Origin: Candidatus Obscuribacter phosphatis
Lineage (GTDB): Bacteria > Cyanobacteriota > Vampirovibrionia > Obscuribacterales > Obscuribacteraceae
Direction of reading: 5' to 3'
Assembly: GCA_001899315.1 (NCBI GenBank)
Contig: MOYA01000004.1
Span: 253,871 to 317,870 of the forward strand
Length of the DNA: 64,000 bases
Shown here: positions 26,062 to 33,963 of the stretch, in pieces
Numbering within the stretch: the first letter of the stretch is position 1
How the letters are laid out: every line of letters begins with the position of its first letter
The notes under the pieces: generated by a model
Database searches by the model: none
The model's input: only the letters and a program-made list of their open reading frames with translations
Told to the model about the DNA's origin: nothing
Program-made: the position numbers and the translations under genes

Positions 26062-27078
26062 CTACACGTCCTCTCTCACGAGAGCTGCGGTCACGGTGAA
26101 GGCGAGCGCCATGATGGCGGCGGCGATGAGGAACAAGTGGAAGATATCGCGGAAGGTCGTGGAGGTTTCCACTTCCACCTGCGACTTTTCCAAGGCGTTG
26201 ATCTCATCGAAACCGGCACGCAGAGCTGCTGCATCGCCGACCGGGATGACCTTGCCGCCCGATTCGAGGGACAGCTTCTTGAGGTCTTGCACGGAGGACG
26301 AATCTTTCACCCAGCCGTCAGAGACACCAAGCACGTAGAGCTTGATATTGCCCTGCTTGAGCTGGTCGAGCAGCTGCTGCATGCGCTCGGGCTTGATGCT
26401 GGCTTCGCCGTCGGAGACCATGACGATCACCTTCGACTTGGCCTGGCCGAGTTCCTTGAAGTGGTCGATGGAAGCCTGGATGGGCCCCATCTTGACGAAA
26501 CCGGCATCGTCGGGTCCGTCGAAGTTGGTACCGCCGCCTGTGTACTTGCCGAGGCGCGAGTTGCGCTTGAGCAAGAGCTGCAGGTCGGTGGTGAGCGGCC
26601 AGCTGAAGTAGGCTTCGTCGTCGAAGAGGATGAGACCGATGCGGTCGCCCTCACGAGTCGGAATGAACTTGTCGATGGCAGCTTTTGCAACTGTCAGCCG
26701 GGTGATCTTGACGGGCTTGCCGTCTTCACCGAGCTGGGTGGTGTTGGGGTCGCCGACCAGAGCCTTCTGGTCGGGGTCGGCGATGTCCGAGTCCATCGAG
26801 CCGGAGATGTCGACAGCGATCATGAAATCGCGGGTCTGCATCGTCTGGGTCGTCTTCGATTCGGGCACCACCGGCCGGGCGATAGCCAGGCAGAGAAGCA
26901 CGAGGAAGGCGCTCAGACAGATGATCGGCAGTCGGCTGAGGATGAACATGGAGCGCAGGTTTTTCTGCGTCGCCACCTGGGTGTGCCCGTAGCTTTTCCG
27001 GCGCCGCGAGGCGAGGTAGACCAGGGCGAGCACAACAGGAACGAGCCCCAAAAGATAGAGATTCATGAACTGGATCAT
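26062..27078 (-). CDS. vWA-domain membrane protein (BatB/MxaL-like), first gene of the set
   Basis: A 338-residue protein with membrane helices at about 4-22 and 47-67, a vWA domain with MIDAS D90-x-S92-x-S94 (VDISGSMDS) and VMVSDGEASI later, and a C-terminal transmembrane helix near 312-334. AAAGGAGC before the ATG at 27078 selects this start over one 16 codons upstream. It opens the gene order vWA - TPR - vWA - moxR - DUF58 - membrane protein. Its leader contains the C/A-rich tract at 27361-27413. Confidence 0.9.
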   Translation of the reverse strand: MIQFMNLYLLGLVPVVLALVYLASRRRKSYGHTQVATQKNLRSMFILSRLPIICLSAFLVLLCLAIARPVVPESKTTQTMQTRDFMIAVDISGSMDSDIADPDQKALVGDPNTTQLGEDGKPVKITRLTVAKAAIDKFIPTREGDRIGLILFDDEAYFSWPLTTDLQLLLKRNSRLGKYTGGGTNFDGPDDAGFVKMGPIQASIDHFKELGQAKSKVIVMVSDGEASIKPERMQQLLDQLKQGNIKLYVLGVSDGWVKDSSSVQDLKKLSLESGGKVIPVGDAAALRAGFDEINALEKSQVEVETSTTFRDIFHLFLIAAAIMALAFTVTAALVREDV

Positions 27079-27841
27079 GTTCAGCTCCTTTCTACAGGGA
27101 TGTTGCATTTGAAAGAAATCGCGCACACTCGCTGAGCTGAAGCGTCAAACGCCAGCCTCAAGTTTTGAGTGTGCTTAGTCGGTAGGTTTGTCTGCCCAGA
27201 CTCGTACTAATAGACCGGCTAACAACGCGAAGTTGGCAACTATGCGCGGTCTCCGTCAAATGCTCGACCATCCCATTGGTCCCCGGAAGCTTCGCTCTCC
27301 GTTCCCTCTCCTTGACTGGTCGGCTACCTTGCCATCGAAGGCTTCTGGTCGCATACCGGTTCTTGGGGTGGGGTGGGTTTTCTGGGTTCTGGTTCTTGTG
27401 GTTTGGTTGGTGGAACAGACAATGCTCTTAAATTAGCTAAAGAGCTCATACTAAAGAAACTATAAAAGGCTTAATTATAGATTCCGCATGCGTGTGCGGA
27501 ACCTTTAGGCAGAGAGGAAAAGTCGCGCTTGCGCGTGTTAGTTCAACCAAAACTAAAAAGTAAAAGTTTTGTTGAAACCAAGGTCTGGCCAAACAGAACG
27601 CCTGCGCGCGGTATTTAGTCAAGTGTCTCTTCTAGATATAAAAATGTGTCATTGTTAAGTAAATATGAGCGTGCGTTTAACTGCTGGACGGTTTGCCGGG
27701 GGGTCTTGATGGCTAGCGCAGCTAGCTTTTGACTGCTAGGTTAGTGCGGACTAATTTGGTAGAAGGACGTCAGGCAAACTTCAGAAAAGCCTCGCTAGCT
27801 GTTCCGAAAGCTTTACCTTCAATTGATTGACGAAAGAAATG

Positions 27842-27875
27842 AGAAAGTATGCACCACTTATGGTGCATGCTTTCT
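27842..27875. terminator. 15-bp stem-loop in the non-coding gap
   Basis: Two 15-base arms (AGAAAGTATGCACCA and TGGTGCATGCTTTCT) with a CTTA loop and only one G-T pair. No gene lies directly before it, so it may end an unseen small RNA. Confidence 0.45.
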
Positions 27876-28185
27876 TGGCGCTGCTGTGGTGGTCTCGCTT
27901 GTCTCGCCACTGCCTAGCCCTTGCCTGGTCTGATTTTGCTCATTTTGCTTTCCCTAATAAGGACAAGGATCGTTTGGTTGATTACTTGATTGATTTTGAT
28001 TGATTGGTTGATCGAATTCGAAGAAAAAGTGGTAAGGTCGTGCGCTATAAAAAGATGCAAATTGGCTATCCACTATTTGTCTTTTGGGGGAAATTATTGA
28101 CTGGTTTACTTGACCGTGCTTTAGGTATTTCTATTGCCAAAAGGCAGACTTGCAGGCAGAACGGATAAAGCTTTAGAGGCTGACT

Positions 28186-28575
28186 AAATTCTCTAGAGGC
28201 TCTCAAGGCGAGTGCTTATGCAGGCGCGGCGTCAGGCTTCTCTAGATACTTTGCTGCAAGTGATTATGTAGGCGTAGGTGTCAGGCTTCTCTAGGGACTC
28301 TACGGCAAGTGTTTATGGAGGCGTAGGCGTGAGGCTTCTCTAGGGACTCTACGGCAAGTGTTTATGTAGGCGTGGATGCCAGGCTTCTCTAGAGGCTCTA
28401 AAGGCAAGTGATTATGGAGGCGTAGGTGTGAGGCTTCTCTAGGGACTCTACGGCAAGTGTTTATGTAGGCGTGGATGCCAGGCTTCTCTAGAGGCTCTAA
28501 AGGCAAGTGATTATGGAGGCGTAGGTGTGAGGCTTCTCTAGATGTTCTAAAGGCAAGTGTTTATGGAGAGACTTC
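28186..28575. repeat. 49/50-bp tandem repeat, about 7.5 copies
   Basis: Units begin GGCTTCTCTAG at 28235, 28284, 28333, 28382, 28432, 28481 and 28531; a diverged unit precedes them from about 28186, and a decayed one follows to about 28575. Two unit types alternate, and the 99-bp pair starting at 28333 is repeated exactly at 28432, so the last expansion copied a dimer. Unlike CRISPR there are no unique spacers. An open frame of 68 codons through it on the minus strand is only the repeat read in frame. Confidence 0.93.
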
Positions 28576-28899
28576 TCGAAAGACTTCGCTGCACCTATTT
28601 CACGAGCGGTCACACTAGGTGTCACTAGGCAGGTCGCGGCAATTGGCTTGTATTGAGGTGTAGAGACTAATAGTTTGTGCCTATTCATATAGGGCTGGCG
28701 CTTGCAGGGCAGGCGCTTGCATCGAATCCGGAAGATTTATTCAGTAAGATTGATTCAGTAACTAACATCGAATCGGTATTCGAAAACAGTCGACTTGGCT
28801 GTTCGTAAGTATGCGGGCTGGGGAGTGATCAACTCAAGAACAGCCCATCATCTTCTTCTAGAAATATGATAGAAGATAGTAGAAAGTTTCAAAAAGAGA

Positions 28900-28930
28900 A
28901 GCCGACAGAACCTTGCGGTTCATATCGGCT
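28900..28930 (-). terminator. Strong terminator after the zinc-ribbon/I42 gene
   Basis: AGCCGATATGAACC pairs with GGTTCTGTCGGCT across GCAA, followed by TCTCTTTTTG on the minus strand. A short hairpin (AAACTGCC/GGCAGTTT) lies just before it. Confidence 0.88.
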
Positions 28931-28952
28931 CCCCCGAAACTGCCTGGGCAGT

Positions 28953-29501
28953 TTACTTCACGTCGAAGGTCGCCTTCCAGACCTTGCCGCCGGGAATCGG
29001 CTGCAGGGTCTGTTGACTGCCGCTCCAGCCCCAGCTCCAGGAACGCTGCACTTCGTGCAACTCCAGGGTGACTGTGCCGTTGGCGCGCACCTCGTAGATG
29101 ATGGTGCGGGTGCCGTACTGCGGGTTGTGCTGGTCGGGAGTGAAAGCGCCGCGGACCTTCTCGCGCAGACCGTAGGGCAACGACTTGGTCGCCCATTCCT
29201 TCCAGGCGTACTGGTCTTCCGGCAGGATGACGTGAATCTCCTCGCCGACGCGCATGTTCTTGAAGGTCCGGCCGTCGTCGACGTCACGGCAGGTGACGAA
29301 GGAGACGCCGGCTTGCGTGACCGCGAGTGGCGAAGATGCCCCGGCGGAAAGCGGCGTCTGGCACCATTCGCATTCGTCCTGCTTGGCGCTGCAAGCGTCG
29401 CACAGGCGATAGGCGAAGTGGGTGGTCAGAGAACCGCAGCTGGTGCACTTCCCCGGAACGTTCAGGGTGCTTTTGCCCTGGCAAGTCTGACAGAGTGCCA
29501 T
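28953..29501 (-). CDS. Zinc-ribbon protein with chagasin-like (I42) C-terminal domain
   Basis: A 182-residue protein without signal peptide. Four CxxC pairs (C4/C7, C19/C22, C34/C37, C44/C47) should form two zinc ribbons. Residues about 75-182 are beta-rich and follow the I42 cysteine-protease-inhibitor pattern: VGEEIHVILP, then GTRTIIYEVRANGTVTLELHEVQRSW, and a final strand KVWKATFDVK. The central NPTTG loop of chagasin is not evident, so inhibition is uncertain. It is the last gene of the PrkA/DUF444/SpoVR cluster, 15 bases after its neighbour. GGGAGGA precedes the ATG. Confidence 0.6.
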   Translation of the reverse strand: MALCQTCQGKSTLNVPGKCTSCGSLTTHFAYRLCDACSAKQDECEWCQTPLSAGASSPLAVTQAGVSFVTCRDVDDGRTFKNMRVGEEIHVILPEDQYAWKEWATKSLPYGLREKVRGAFTPDQHNPQYGTRTIIYEVRANGTVTLELHEVQRSWSWGWSGSQQTLQPIPGGKVWKATFDVK

Positions 29502-29516
29502 ATTGTATGTCCTCCC

Positions 29517-30260
29517 TCAGAAGTTGCGGAACGAACCGCCCTGACGGCAGCCCGTGCAGGTGCAGACGAAGCTGGGGCGATGAGCCTTGGAGGGCTCGAA
29601 GCTCACCTCGTCATCGGGGTTGATCAGCTGCGGCGGCGGCACCATGTGGAGCAGACCGGCCGAAGCCAGGTACTCGTCATGGTCGGAGGGCAGGCGCATC
29701 TGGAAGATGGCCTCGTACTCCTGCGCCGGCGGCTTGAAGCCAGGACCGTCAGCCACCGCGAAGCGAGCCACGATGTGCACGATGCCCGCACCGGAAACCG
29801 GCTGCAGGGGAATCTGCACCGAGCTCTCTGCCGTGTCGGCGGCCACTTCCAGCGCCAGAGCCGCTTGCTCGCCTTCGCTTTCGCTGGGCGGCGCGGTCAG
29901 GGCGGCGATGGCTTCCGCGTCGGTGCGAGGCTTGATCGGCGCCTTCTCTCCCGGCTTGAGGAAGTAGAAGTTGGCGCCGTCGCCGTCGGTCTCGACGTAG
30001 TTGATGCCGGCAGGCAGCGAAACGCGGCTGCGCAGCTGCCCCTCCACGTGGATGAGCAGGTCGACTGCATGCCGGGACATGACGCGCACGGCGTACTGGC
30101 CCGAGTGCATGCGGACGTTCAGATCAGGGCTGTTCTTGGTCTCGTAGTTGACGGGCAGAACCCAGTCGGCATCGGCACCGAAGACGGCATTGGCTGCCGG
30201 CTTGGCCACGAGCGCGATGTTCATCGACCGTCCGAGAACCTCGTCAGTGAATGTTTTCAT
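29517..30260 (-). CDS. Unknown protein with C-terminal CxCxxC motif
   Basis: A 247-residue soluble protein, not recognised. The N-terminal 110 residues look beta-rich (VRMHSGQYAVRVMSRHAVDLLIHVEGQLRSRVSLP), then comes an acidic Ala/Glu linker, a second beta-rich part and a tail with CTCTGCRQGG that may bind metal. AAGGAGC precedes the ATG. It is paired with the zinc-ribbon/I42 gene (15-base gap) and follows the SpoVR-like gene after a stem-loop. Both small proteins with metal-type cysteines may serve the PrkA machine; this is positional inference. Confidence 0.55.
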   Translation of the reverse strand: MKTFTDEVLGRSMNIALVAKPAANAVFGADADWVLPVNYETKNSPDLNVRMHSGQYAVRVMSRHAVDLLIHVEGQLRSRVSLPAGINYVETDGDGANFYFLKPGEKAPIKPRTDAEAIAALTAPPSESEGEQAALALEVAADTAESSVQIPLQPVSGAGIVHIVARFAVADGPGFKPPAQEYEAIFQMRLPSDHDEYLASAGLLHMVPPPQLINPDDEVSFEPSKAHRPSFVCTCTGCRQGGSFRNF

Positions 30261-30294
30261 AGATAGCTCCTTAGAGTTTCTGTTTACACGAAAA

Positions 30295-30324
30295 GGCAGG
30301 CTCAGCGACGTTGCTGAGCCTGCC
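30295..30324 (-). terminator. Perfect 12-bp terminator after the SpoVR-like gene
   Basis: GGCAGGCTCAGC pairs with GCTGAGCCTGCC across 6 bases, followed by TTTTCG on the minus strand. Confidence 0.82.
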
Positions 30325-30345
30325 GAGCGAGGGTTCAGGTGGCTG

Positions 30346-32169
30346 TTAGAGCCAGCGTTCCTTCACCACGTCGCCGTCTTCCGTGAAGTACTCATACGGG
30401 CGCGGGGGTCCGATGGCACGGCCGCGCGGGTCGGTCGGGGGCTCCATCGTCAGCAGGCGCACCGGGTTGCCGCAGAGGCGACGGAAGTAACGCAGAGTCA
30501 GCCGCGCCTCCGACTGGAGAAGCGGACCGAAGTTCTCGTCGTACTCGTGCTTCAGGGTCCAGACGCCATCACCGAACTTGCCGGTGTCCTGGATGGAGAT
30601 GTTGGGCACATTGTGGTAGGCGGTGCGCATGACCAGCATGCGACGCGCCTTGTGCTTGTTCTGGTCGAAGGCGGCCACGATCTGGATGATCGTCGCCATC
30701 TGCTTCAGAGTCGCAGCCGGCACCGGGAAGTAGGGCGTGCCCATCTCCTCGTGGTAGAACTCGCTCGTCTCCTGCACCTGCGCCCAGGTCTGGATCACCT
30801 GCATGAGGTCCTCCAGCGACAGCGGCAGCGGGTTTTCGAAGACGTACTTGCGGTTCCAGCCGGAACGCTTGAGGGTGTTGTTGATCAGGACGATGACCCG
30901 ACGCACCCACTTGAGCGTCTCGAGGTTGAGTTCCTCGAACAGCTCCTCCTGCATGAACTCGGTGACGAAGCGGTTGTCGTCGTACTCGCGCAGCACCTCG
31001 AACATCTTGTCGCGGTTGCGGCGAGGCACCTTTTCGGTACGCCACTTCTTGCCTTCGACGTACTCGCCGTCTTCGGCCTTGACCAGCTCCTTGAACCTGA
31101 CCGTGTCCATGATGACGTTGCCGTCAGCATCCTTCTCGTCGAAGCAGTACTTGCGGTCGATGTAGGACCAGATGTTCAGGCCCATGGCGTAGGGGTCGAA
31201 GTAGTTCGCGACCGCCTCGCTGTAGTGCATGTGCCACGACTTGGCCAGGTCGAAAATGCGGTACTCGAAGGGCACCGACACTTCCGGCTGGAGCAGGAGG
31301 TCACGCTGCCAGAACGAGGCGAAGCCTTCGTTCATGAACTTGGTGCGTCCCTGCGGCTGGAAGTAGCGGGAGCGGTCACGCACGATGGAGACCAGCATGC
31401 GCGCCTTCTCGTGCATGTGCGGCGTGTTCTCGGGGTCCATCAGGAAGCCGAGCAGGTCGTGCGTCGGCTGGATGGGGTAGCGCTTCAGCGTCTGCTCGAT
31501 GGCAGCCGCCTGGCGCTCCAGCTGTCCCTTCACCGAAGCCGAAACTTCGCCCTCGGTGATGATGCGACGCCGCAGGGTGGCGAGCTCGCCCTTGAGCTGC
31601 TCGCGCAGTTCCTTGTCGCTGAGCTGGTCCGGGATGGTGGGCAACCAGCCGGCATGGTTCTCCAGCGCGTGCAGAGCATCCATGTAGTACTCGTACGTCT
31701 CCCAGCCCCAGTCGGGGTCCTGGGTGAGCGCATCGATCTTGTTGCGCGCCTGGGTGAGACGCGCAACGATCGACTCCGGCATGGTCTCGCCGAAGTGCCG
31801 GTTGGTGGTGAAGAAGACCACATGCCCGAACGTGGCGTGCGCCATGACGTGCAGCTGCATCGGCAGGGTGTTGGTCGTGGAGAGGTACTGGATAGCCGGG
31901 TTGGTGTTGAGCACCATCTCATAGATGTGCCCACCATAGCCACCCCGGCGGTTCCGCTCCGCTTCCTTGCCCTTGGACCAGTGCACGTAGTCGTTCGGCA
32001 TGCCGACATAGGGCAGCACCTGGCTGACCTGTTCGTCGGTTGTGAGCTTGTAGTCGATGGGGTAGTACTTCATGCCGATGCGTTCAGCAGCGGCTGCCAT
32101 ACGATTGTGCCACATGACCAGCAGCTCACAGAGCCGCTCATAGGTGAAATGCGGGTTGTAGTTGCTCAT
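30346..32169 (-). CDS. SpoVR-family protein
   Basis: A 607-residue protein of the SpoVR/YcgB family, somewhat longer than the usual ~500. Family features include the early region with MKYYPIDYKLTTDEQ, GHIYEMVLNTNPAIQYL, and later MLVMRTAYHNVPNISIQDTGKFGDGVWTLKHEYDENFGPL followed by the C-terminal LRYFRRLCGNPVRLLT. SpoVR acts in spore cortex formation in Bacillus. In E. coli ycgB belongs to the same stress response as yeaG-yeaH. It starts 11 bases after the DUF444 gene with AAGGAG upstream. No sporulation genes are present, so the stress role is more likely. Confidence 0.93.
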   Translation of the reverse strand: MSNYNPHFTYERLCELLVMWHNRMAAAAERIGMKYYPIDYKLTTDEQVSQVLPYVGMPNDYVHWSKGKEAERNRRGGYGGHIYEMVLNTNPAIQYLSTTNTLPMQLHVMAHATFGHVVFFTTNRHFGETMPESIVARLTQARNKIDALTQDPDWGWETYEYYMDALHALENHAGWLPTIPDQLSDKELREQLKGELATLRRRIITEGEVSASVKGQLERQAAAIEQTLKRYPIQPTHDLLGFLMDPENTPHMHEKARMLVSIVRDRSRYFQPQGRTKFMNEGFASFWQRDLLLQPEVSVPFEYRIFDLAKSWHMHYSEAVANYFDPYAMGLNIWSYIDRKYCFDEKDADGNVIMDTVRFKELVKAEDGEYVEGKKWRTEKVPRRNRDKMFEVLREYDDNRFVTEFMQEELFEELNLETLKWVRRVIVLINNTLKRSGWNRKYVFENPLPLSLEDLMQVIQTWAQVQETSEFYHEEMGTPYFPVPAATLKQMATIIQIVAAFDQNKHKARRMLVMRTAYHNVPNISIQDTGKFGDGVWTLKHEYDENFGPLLQSEARLTLRYFRRLCGNPVRLLTMEPPTDPRGRAIGPPRPYEYFTEDGDVVKERWL

Positions 32170-32180
32170 ATACAGACTCC

Positions 32181-33779
32181 TTAAACAGATTGCTGCCGAT
32201 CCTTGTCCAGGATCAGCTTGAATGCTTCGGGGACATCCGCAAGCGAATTGGCCTTCGCCATGCCCAGGTGAGCCTTGACGTCGGCCGGCAGACCCCGCAG
32301 AGCCTGACCACCGAGGCTGAAGCCACTGCGACCACCCCAGGACGTTCCCGTCTCCAGGTAGCCGACATAGTTGAAGGGCGCGCGAATGATCCGGGTGAAC
32401 CAGTCGCGAATCGCTTCTTCACCGTCGAAGAGGTCGCCGTCGGTGGCGTGGAACATGTAGCGGTTCCAGCTGGAAGCCGGGTAGGGACCGGCGGAGTTGC
32501 CGGTGGTCTTCGAGCGGGCACCGAATTCGGCGATCTTGTAGGTCAGCTCCCAGGCGGGAACAGCCACGGTACCGCCGCCGGCACCAATCTTGAAGAATTC
32601 CTCTTCGGTCTTCCAGAGGTATTCCTGCGCGTCGTGGCTGATGAGGGACAGGGCCACTTCCTTGTACTTCGTCTTGAGGAACAAGACGCAGATGAAGAAG
32701 TAGGCCTTGGCGATGATCATCGGATCACCGCTCATCGAACCGGAACGGTCCAGCACGAGAGCAACCCAGGCCTTGGAGTCCGGGTCGTCTTTCTCTTCGA
32801 TGCGGTTGTAGCGCAGGTCGTTCTTGTGGAACGGCACTTCGGCCACGGTCGGGATGCCTTCGCCGCCACGCTCCTTGGTGAAGACGTAGGCAGCGACACG
32901 CATGCGCAGGTTGTCCTCCACCGTGTAGGGTGCGGTGACGGCGCCAGGCATGTCGACTTCGAGGTACTCGGAGATGGCCTTGAAAGCCGTCTCGCGGAAC
33001 TCCGGCACATCCTCCGCTTCGATCGGGTCAGACGAAACCGCCTGCTCGACCTCGTTGAGGAAAGCTTCCACGTTTTCACGGGAGCTGCCGGTGCCGGTGA
33101 GCTTGTACGCCGGTTCGGGGAAGATGGGGTTGCCATCCTTGCCCGAGTGCATATAGGCCCAGAAGATGTAGGCTTCGAACACAGCCTGGCACTTTTCCTC
33201 GAAGTCCTCGACGAACTCCTCGGGGCGCACGTTCTTGGCTGCGGCCGCACGGCGCAGTCGGGCGACTGCGGTGGCGCGCTTGTTGATGCGCGAACGGGGA
33301 CCGTGGTTGGTCAGACCGCGACGCTTGTGGGTCTTGACCATGGTCTGCGCGAACATCTTCTTGAGCATGTTCGGCAGCCCGATTGACTCGAAGAACATCT
33401 CGATGAACTCTTCGAAGTCCATCTCGACGTAATCGCCGGGGTCGCTGCCGGGCTTACCCTTGCCGGGACCGCCCTGACCCGAACCATCTCGGCCCGGGCG
33501 CCAGATCGGCTCCGCTTCGGGGTCAACCGGCACGTTGATTTTGCCGGGACGGGTGATGACCGGGTTGTCGCCGATGATGTCGCCAATCTTGCCCTTGATC
33601 TTGCCCTTCTGGCGCTCCTTGTAGCGCTGCCGGTCGCGTTCGGTCTTGTCGCCGCCGCGTCCGGGAGGGGTGATCGAAGGCTTGCCGACAGCAAGCGCAC
33701 GAACCAGGGAGTCATCGTCCGGAGCAACAATGCTGAAGCTGAAGGGCTTCTTCAGCTCCTTTGAAGGTTTCTTAGACAT
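32181..33779 (-). CDS. DUF444 (YeaH-like) vWA protein
   Basis: A 532-residue cytoplasmic protein of the YeaH/DUF444 family. The N-terminal part is basic (RDRQRYKERQKGKIKGKI), followed by a Gly-rich linker with GDYVEMDFEEFIEM, and the C-terminal half is a vWA domain with MIDAS D344-x-S346-x-S348 in LVLDRSGSM. In E. coli YeaH is encoded with the PrkA kinase YeaG and works in nitrogen-starvation and stationary-phase survival. GGAGG is 8 bases before the ATG at 33779; the ATG six bases upstream is too close to it. It is cotranscribed with the SpoVR-like gene. Confidence 0.93.
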   Translation of the reverse strand: MSKKPSKELKKPFSFSIVAPDDDSLVRALAVGKPSITPPGRGGDKTERDRQRYKERQKGKIKGKIGDIIGDNPVITRPGKINVPVDPEAEPIWRPGRDGSGQGGPGKGKPGSDPGDYVEMDFEEFIEMFFESIGLPNMLKKMFAQTMVKTHKRRGLTNHGPRSRINKRATAVARLRRAAAAKNVRPEEFVEDFEEKCQAVFEAYIFWAYMHSGKDGNPIFPEPAYKLTGTGSSRENVEAFLNEVEQAVSSDPIEAEDVPEFRETAFKAISEYLEVDMPGAVTAPYTVEDNLRMRVAAYVFTKERGGEGIPTVAEVPFHKNDLRYNRIEEKDDPDSKAWVALVLDRSGSMSGDPMIIAKAYFFICVLFLKTKYKEVALSLISHDAQEYLWKTEEEFFKIGAGGGTVAVPAWELTYKIAEFGARSKTTGNSAGPYPASSWNRYMFHATDGDLFDGEEAIRDWFTRIIRAPFNYVGYLETGTSWGGRSGFSLGGQALRGLPADVKAHLGMAKANSLADVPEAFKLILDKDRQQSV

Positions 33780-33871
33780 ACACATTGCCTCCTGGAGGTT
33801 AATCCGAAATAGACGTTTAAACTGCCGTCAAAAGCCTTTGCTGTTGCCGCCCTATACGAGGATGGCAAAGA

Positions 33872-33921
33872 AAGCCGGCGGCTTCCTGCAACCTTATTAG
33901 GGCTGCAGTCCACCGCCGGCT
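33872..33921 (-). terminator. Terminator after the PrkA pair
   Basis: AGCCGGCGG pairs with CCGCCGGCT around an inner CTGCAGCCC/GGTTGCAG stem, then CTTTCTTTG on the minus strand. Confidence 0.75.
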
Positions 33922-33963
33922 CAGCGAGGCTCTAGACAACTGTTCTAGAACCCCAGGCTTGGC

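Larger units (their letters stand above)
27079..28952. other. 1.9-kb non-coding region between two AAA+/vWA modules
   Basis: I find no credible gene. It contains the minus-strand leader of the MoxR set, with a G-poor C/A-rich tract at 27361-27413. A stem-loop at 27842-27875 pairs AGAAAGTATGCACCA with TGGTGCATGCTTTCT, and a small one at 27482-27500 pairs TTCCGCA with TGCGGAA. Short direct repeats (GGCGCTTGCA, ATTCAGTAA, CATCGAATC, each twice) lie at 28694-28775. The 49/50-bp tandem repeat is listed separately. Confidence 0.6.

Noticed and set aside
27204..27217. GTACTAATAGACCG resembling the 3' end of 23S rRNA
   Set aside because: Only about 14 bases match; the preceding sequence is not 23S rRNA, so I treat it as chance.
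27188..27436. 82-codon plus-strand frame in the MoxR leader
   Set aside because: TTG start without Shine-Dalgarno site, and its hydrophobic end is translated from the G/T-rich complement of the C/A tract.
28186..28575. Repeat block as a CRISPR array or a repeat protein
   Set aside because: Units are directly joined with no unique spacers, no cas genes are nearby, and the 68-codon minus-strand frame is just the repeat read in phase.
28690..28740. Possible tRNA-like GAATCC element
   Set aside because: No cloverleaf can be formed around it and no CCA or acceptor stem is present.
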